From Pirellula sp. (GTDB taxonomy: Bacteria; Planctomycetota; Planctomycetia; Pirellulales; PNKZ01), in the NCBI GenBank assembly GCA_013822735.1, contig PNKZ01000002.1, forward strand, positions 1 through 64,000: DNA of 64,000 nucleotides. Reading direction: 5' to 3'. This document shows, piece after piece, positions 62,308 to 64,000 of this stretch. The notes below the pieces were generated by a model. The model did no database searches. It saw only the letters and a list, made by a program, of their open reading frames with translations, and was not told the DNA's origin. Every line of letters begins with the position of its first letter. Positions within the stretch are counted from its first letter, which is position 1. Made by a program: the position numbers and the translations under genes.

Positions 62308-64000
62308 AGGTGCTCGACCGCAAGCTGCTGCGCGAGCTTCGTAGTACCGGCTTCTTGCTGCTGGCGGTCGGCAGCATCATGGCCATCGGCGTTTCGGCAT
62401 ACAACGCGCTGGGTTCGGCCTACCGCAATCTGACCATCGCACAACGGCTTTACTACGCTGATTGCCGGATGGCCGATTTCTCGCTCGACTTGAAGAAGGC
62501 GCCGCTGGCCGACGTGGCCGTCATTGCGCAATTGCCGGGCGTCGTCGAGATTCGCCCGCGGATTCAGTTCTTTGCCACGGTCGACCTGGAGAACGTCGTC
62601 GAGCCGATCAACGGGATCGTGATCTCAATGCCCAACGAGCGCCGGCAGGTGATCGACGATATCGTTCTCCGCCAAGGCGGTTACTTCACCGATCGCCGCG
62701 ACAACGAAGTGATTCTCAACGACGCCTTTGCCCGGGCCAACAAGATTTATCCCGGCATGTGGATCCATCTACTGCTAAACAACCGTCGGCAGGAGTTGTT
62801 CGTCGTCGGCACGGCCATTTCGAGCGAGTTCACGTATCTCGTCGGCCCCGGTTCTTTCGTCCCCGATGCGAAGCGGCTGGGAGTGTTTTACGTCAAGCAA
62901 ACGTTTGCAGAAGAAGTGTTCGACTTTCAAGGAGCGTGTAACCAAGTGCTCGGTCGCTTGGCGCCGTCGGTGCGCGATCGGCCGGAGGAAGTATTGCGCC
63001 GCGCGGAGATTCTGCTCGATTCCTACGGCGTGCTCGCCGCCGTGCCGCTACGAGATCAGCCGTCGAATCGTTTCTTGAGCAACGAGATCATGGGCCTCCG
63101 GGCCTTCGGCGTGATTAACCCGGCCATCTTTCTCGCCGTGGCGGCGCTCGTGCTCAACGTGCTCATGTCGCGTCTGGCGGAACAGCAGCGTGTCGTGGTC
63201 GGCACGCTGAAAGCTTTGGGCTATTCGCGTGGGGCCATCTTTTGGCACTTCCTGAAGTTCGGCTTGGCCGTGGGGGCATTTTCCGGATTAGCCGGCTGCG
63301 CTCTCGGCTACTGGCTCGCCGGCGGCATGACGGCGATGTACGACACATTTTTCGAGTTTCCCAATTTAGAGAATCGCTTCTATCCCGACCTGACGGTGAA
63401 AGGGCTCGCCATCGGCTTGGCGTGCGGCATGTTGGGCTCGTTTCACGGTGCTCGGCAAGTGCTGCAGCTGGAGCCTGCGGTGGCCATGCGTCCGAAGCCT
63501 CCGGCCGACGGCGGAGCGATTTTGCTCGAGCGCTGGCCTGCGCTGTGGCGACGGCTGTCGTTTCCCGCGCGGATGGCGTTACGCAACGTCTTTCGCAGCC
63601 GGCTGCGCACCGCGGCCGGCATCTTCGCGGCGGCCATGGGAGCCACGCTCTCGGTCGACGCACTCTTGCTCGCGTTCGAAACCAGCTACATGGTTGATTT
63701 TCAGTTCGAACTAATTCAGCGCAGCGACATCGACCTCACGTTCAAAGATGAGCAAAGCCGCGAAGCGTGGGACGAAGCCCGACGCTTGCCGGGCGTCGAT
63801 CATGCGGAACCGCTGTTCGACGTCAGTTGCACGTTTACGCACGGATCGCATTCGCGCAAGGGAGGCATCACCGGCATTTTGCCCGGCGCCACATTGATGA
63901 TCCCCCGCGACACGGAAGGGCGCCCGCTGCGCATTCCCGAATCGGGCTTGCTACTCACGAGGAAAATGGCGCAACTGCTGCACGTGAGGGTCGGCGACGA
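62304..64000 (+). CDS. FtsX-type ABC transporter permease, C-terminus beyond the right edge
   Basis: At least 565 residues are present. GTG 62304 overlaps the ATPase stop by four bases (GTGA). The N-terminal helix LRSTGFLLLAVGSIMAIG is followed by a large periplasmic domain (~45-265) and by FtsX core helices (VINPAIFLAVAALVLNVLMSRLAEQQRVVVGTLKALG). A second FtsX-like half begins near residue 422 (RMALRNVFRSRLRTAAGIFAAAMG). Together with the ATPase it forms an exporter of the MacB/DevC class, substrate unknown. Confidence 0.92.
   Translation, partial: MKVLDRKLLRELRSTGFLLLAVGSIMAIGVSAYNALGSAYRNLTIAQRLYYADCRMADFSLDLKKAPLADVAVIAQLPGVVEIRPRIQFFATVDLENVVEPINGIVISMPNERRQVIDDIVLRQGGYFTDRRDNEVILNDAFARANKIYPGMWIHLLLNNRRQELFVVGTAISSEFTYLVGPGSFVPDAKRLGVFYVKQTFAEEVFDFQGACNQVLGRLAPSVRDRPEEVLRRAEILLDSYGVLAAVPLRDQPSNRFLSNEIMGLRAFGVINPAIFLAVAALVLNVLMSRLAEQQRVVVGTLKALGYSRGAIFWHFLKFGLAVGAFSGLAGCALGYWLAGGMTAMYDTFFEFPNLENRFYPDLTVKGLAIGLACGMLGSFHGARQVLQLEPAVAMRPKPPADGGAILLERWPALWRRLSFPARMALRNVFRSRLRTAAGIFAAAMGATLSVDALLLAFETSYMVDFQFELIQRSDIDLTFKDEQSREAWDEARRLPGVDHAEPLFDVSCTFTHGSHSRKGGITGILPGATLMIPRDTEGRPLRIPESGLLLTRKMAQLLHVRVGD

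Overview
The window is typical of a planctomycete chromosome, most likely Pirellulales-like. Lineage markers are a TIGR03067-type secreted protein, a PSCyt1/DUF1549/DUF1553 gene paired with a DUF1501 gene, a PQQ-like propeller starting after a DDWPQWRGP motif, very large pseudopilins, and GC-rich sequence with many short palindromic intergenic repeats. These assignments come from reading motifs, not from database searches. I see no rRNA, tRNA, CRISPR array, phage or transposase gene. Both ends of the window cut a gene: a TPR protein at the left and an FtsX-type permease at the right.

Layout. 1-2.4 kb: a TPR gene and a TIGR03067 gene among palindromic repeats. 2.4-11 kb: a hybrid histidine kinase, a TadG/von Willebrand A protein, a single-domain response regulator, and several minus-strand genes (transglutaminase-like, fatty acid desaturase, VOC protein, outer-membrane barrel). 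11.1-33.6 kb: one co-directional block that mixes type IV pilus and type II secretion features. It holds PilB-like ATPase, PilT, a second PilB-like ATPase, PilC/GspF with an extra hydrophobic insert, four pseudopilins, a 2,865-residue GspK-like pseudopilin and a GspJ/PilW-like pseudopilin. Secretin, PilM/N/O and prepilin peptidase are not in the window. 33.6-39.5 kb: an alpha/beta-hydrolase-like gene overlapping a metallophosphoesterase gene, a two-domain sugar dehydrogenase-type protein and a chalcone-isomerase-like protein. 39.5-40.7 kb: a long non-coding region with phased GTGCGC sites, a REPIN-like element and a possible minus-strand structured RNA. 40.7-51 kb: groES without groEL, an alpha/alpha-toroid protein, a PQQ-like propeller, a redoxin, a membrane metallophosphoesterase, a PAS-GAF-REC protein, a coiled-coil protein and a DCC thiol oxidoreductase. 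51.2-56.4 kb: the DUF1549/DUF1553 and DUF1501 pair, interrupted by a four-helix-bundle gene with near-perfect 32-bp inverted repeats. 56.4-64 kb: a 985-residue membrane-anchored protein, an H1-like basic protein, a maltose O-acetyltransferase-type enzyme, a duplicated DUF3467 protein and an ABC exporter pair.

The strongest candidates for undescribed biology are three. First, the pilus/secretion cluster with its giant GspK-like subunit, which suggests a machine building or capping an unusually large surface structure. Second, the four-helix-bundle cassette, whose inverted repeats each carry a textbook G-quadruplex pattern and which appears to have supplied a new start codon to the downstream DUF1501 gene. 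Third, several unrelated families of REPIN-like hairpin doublets in the intergenic regions.
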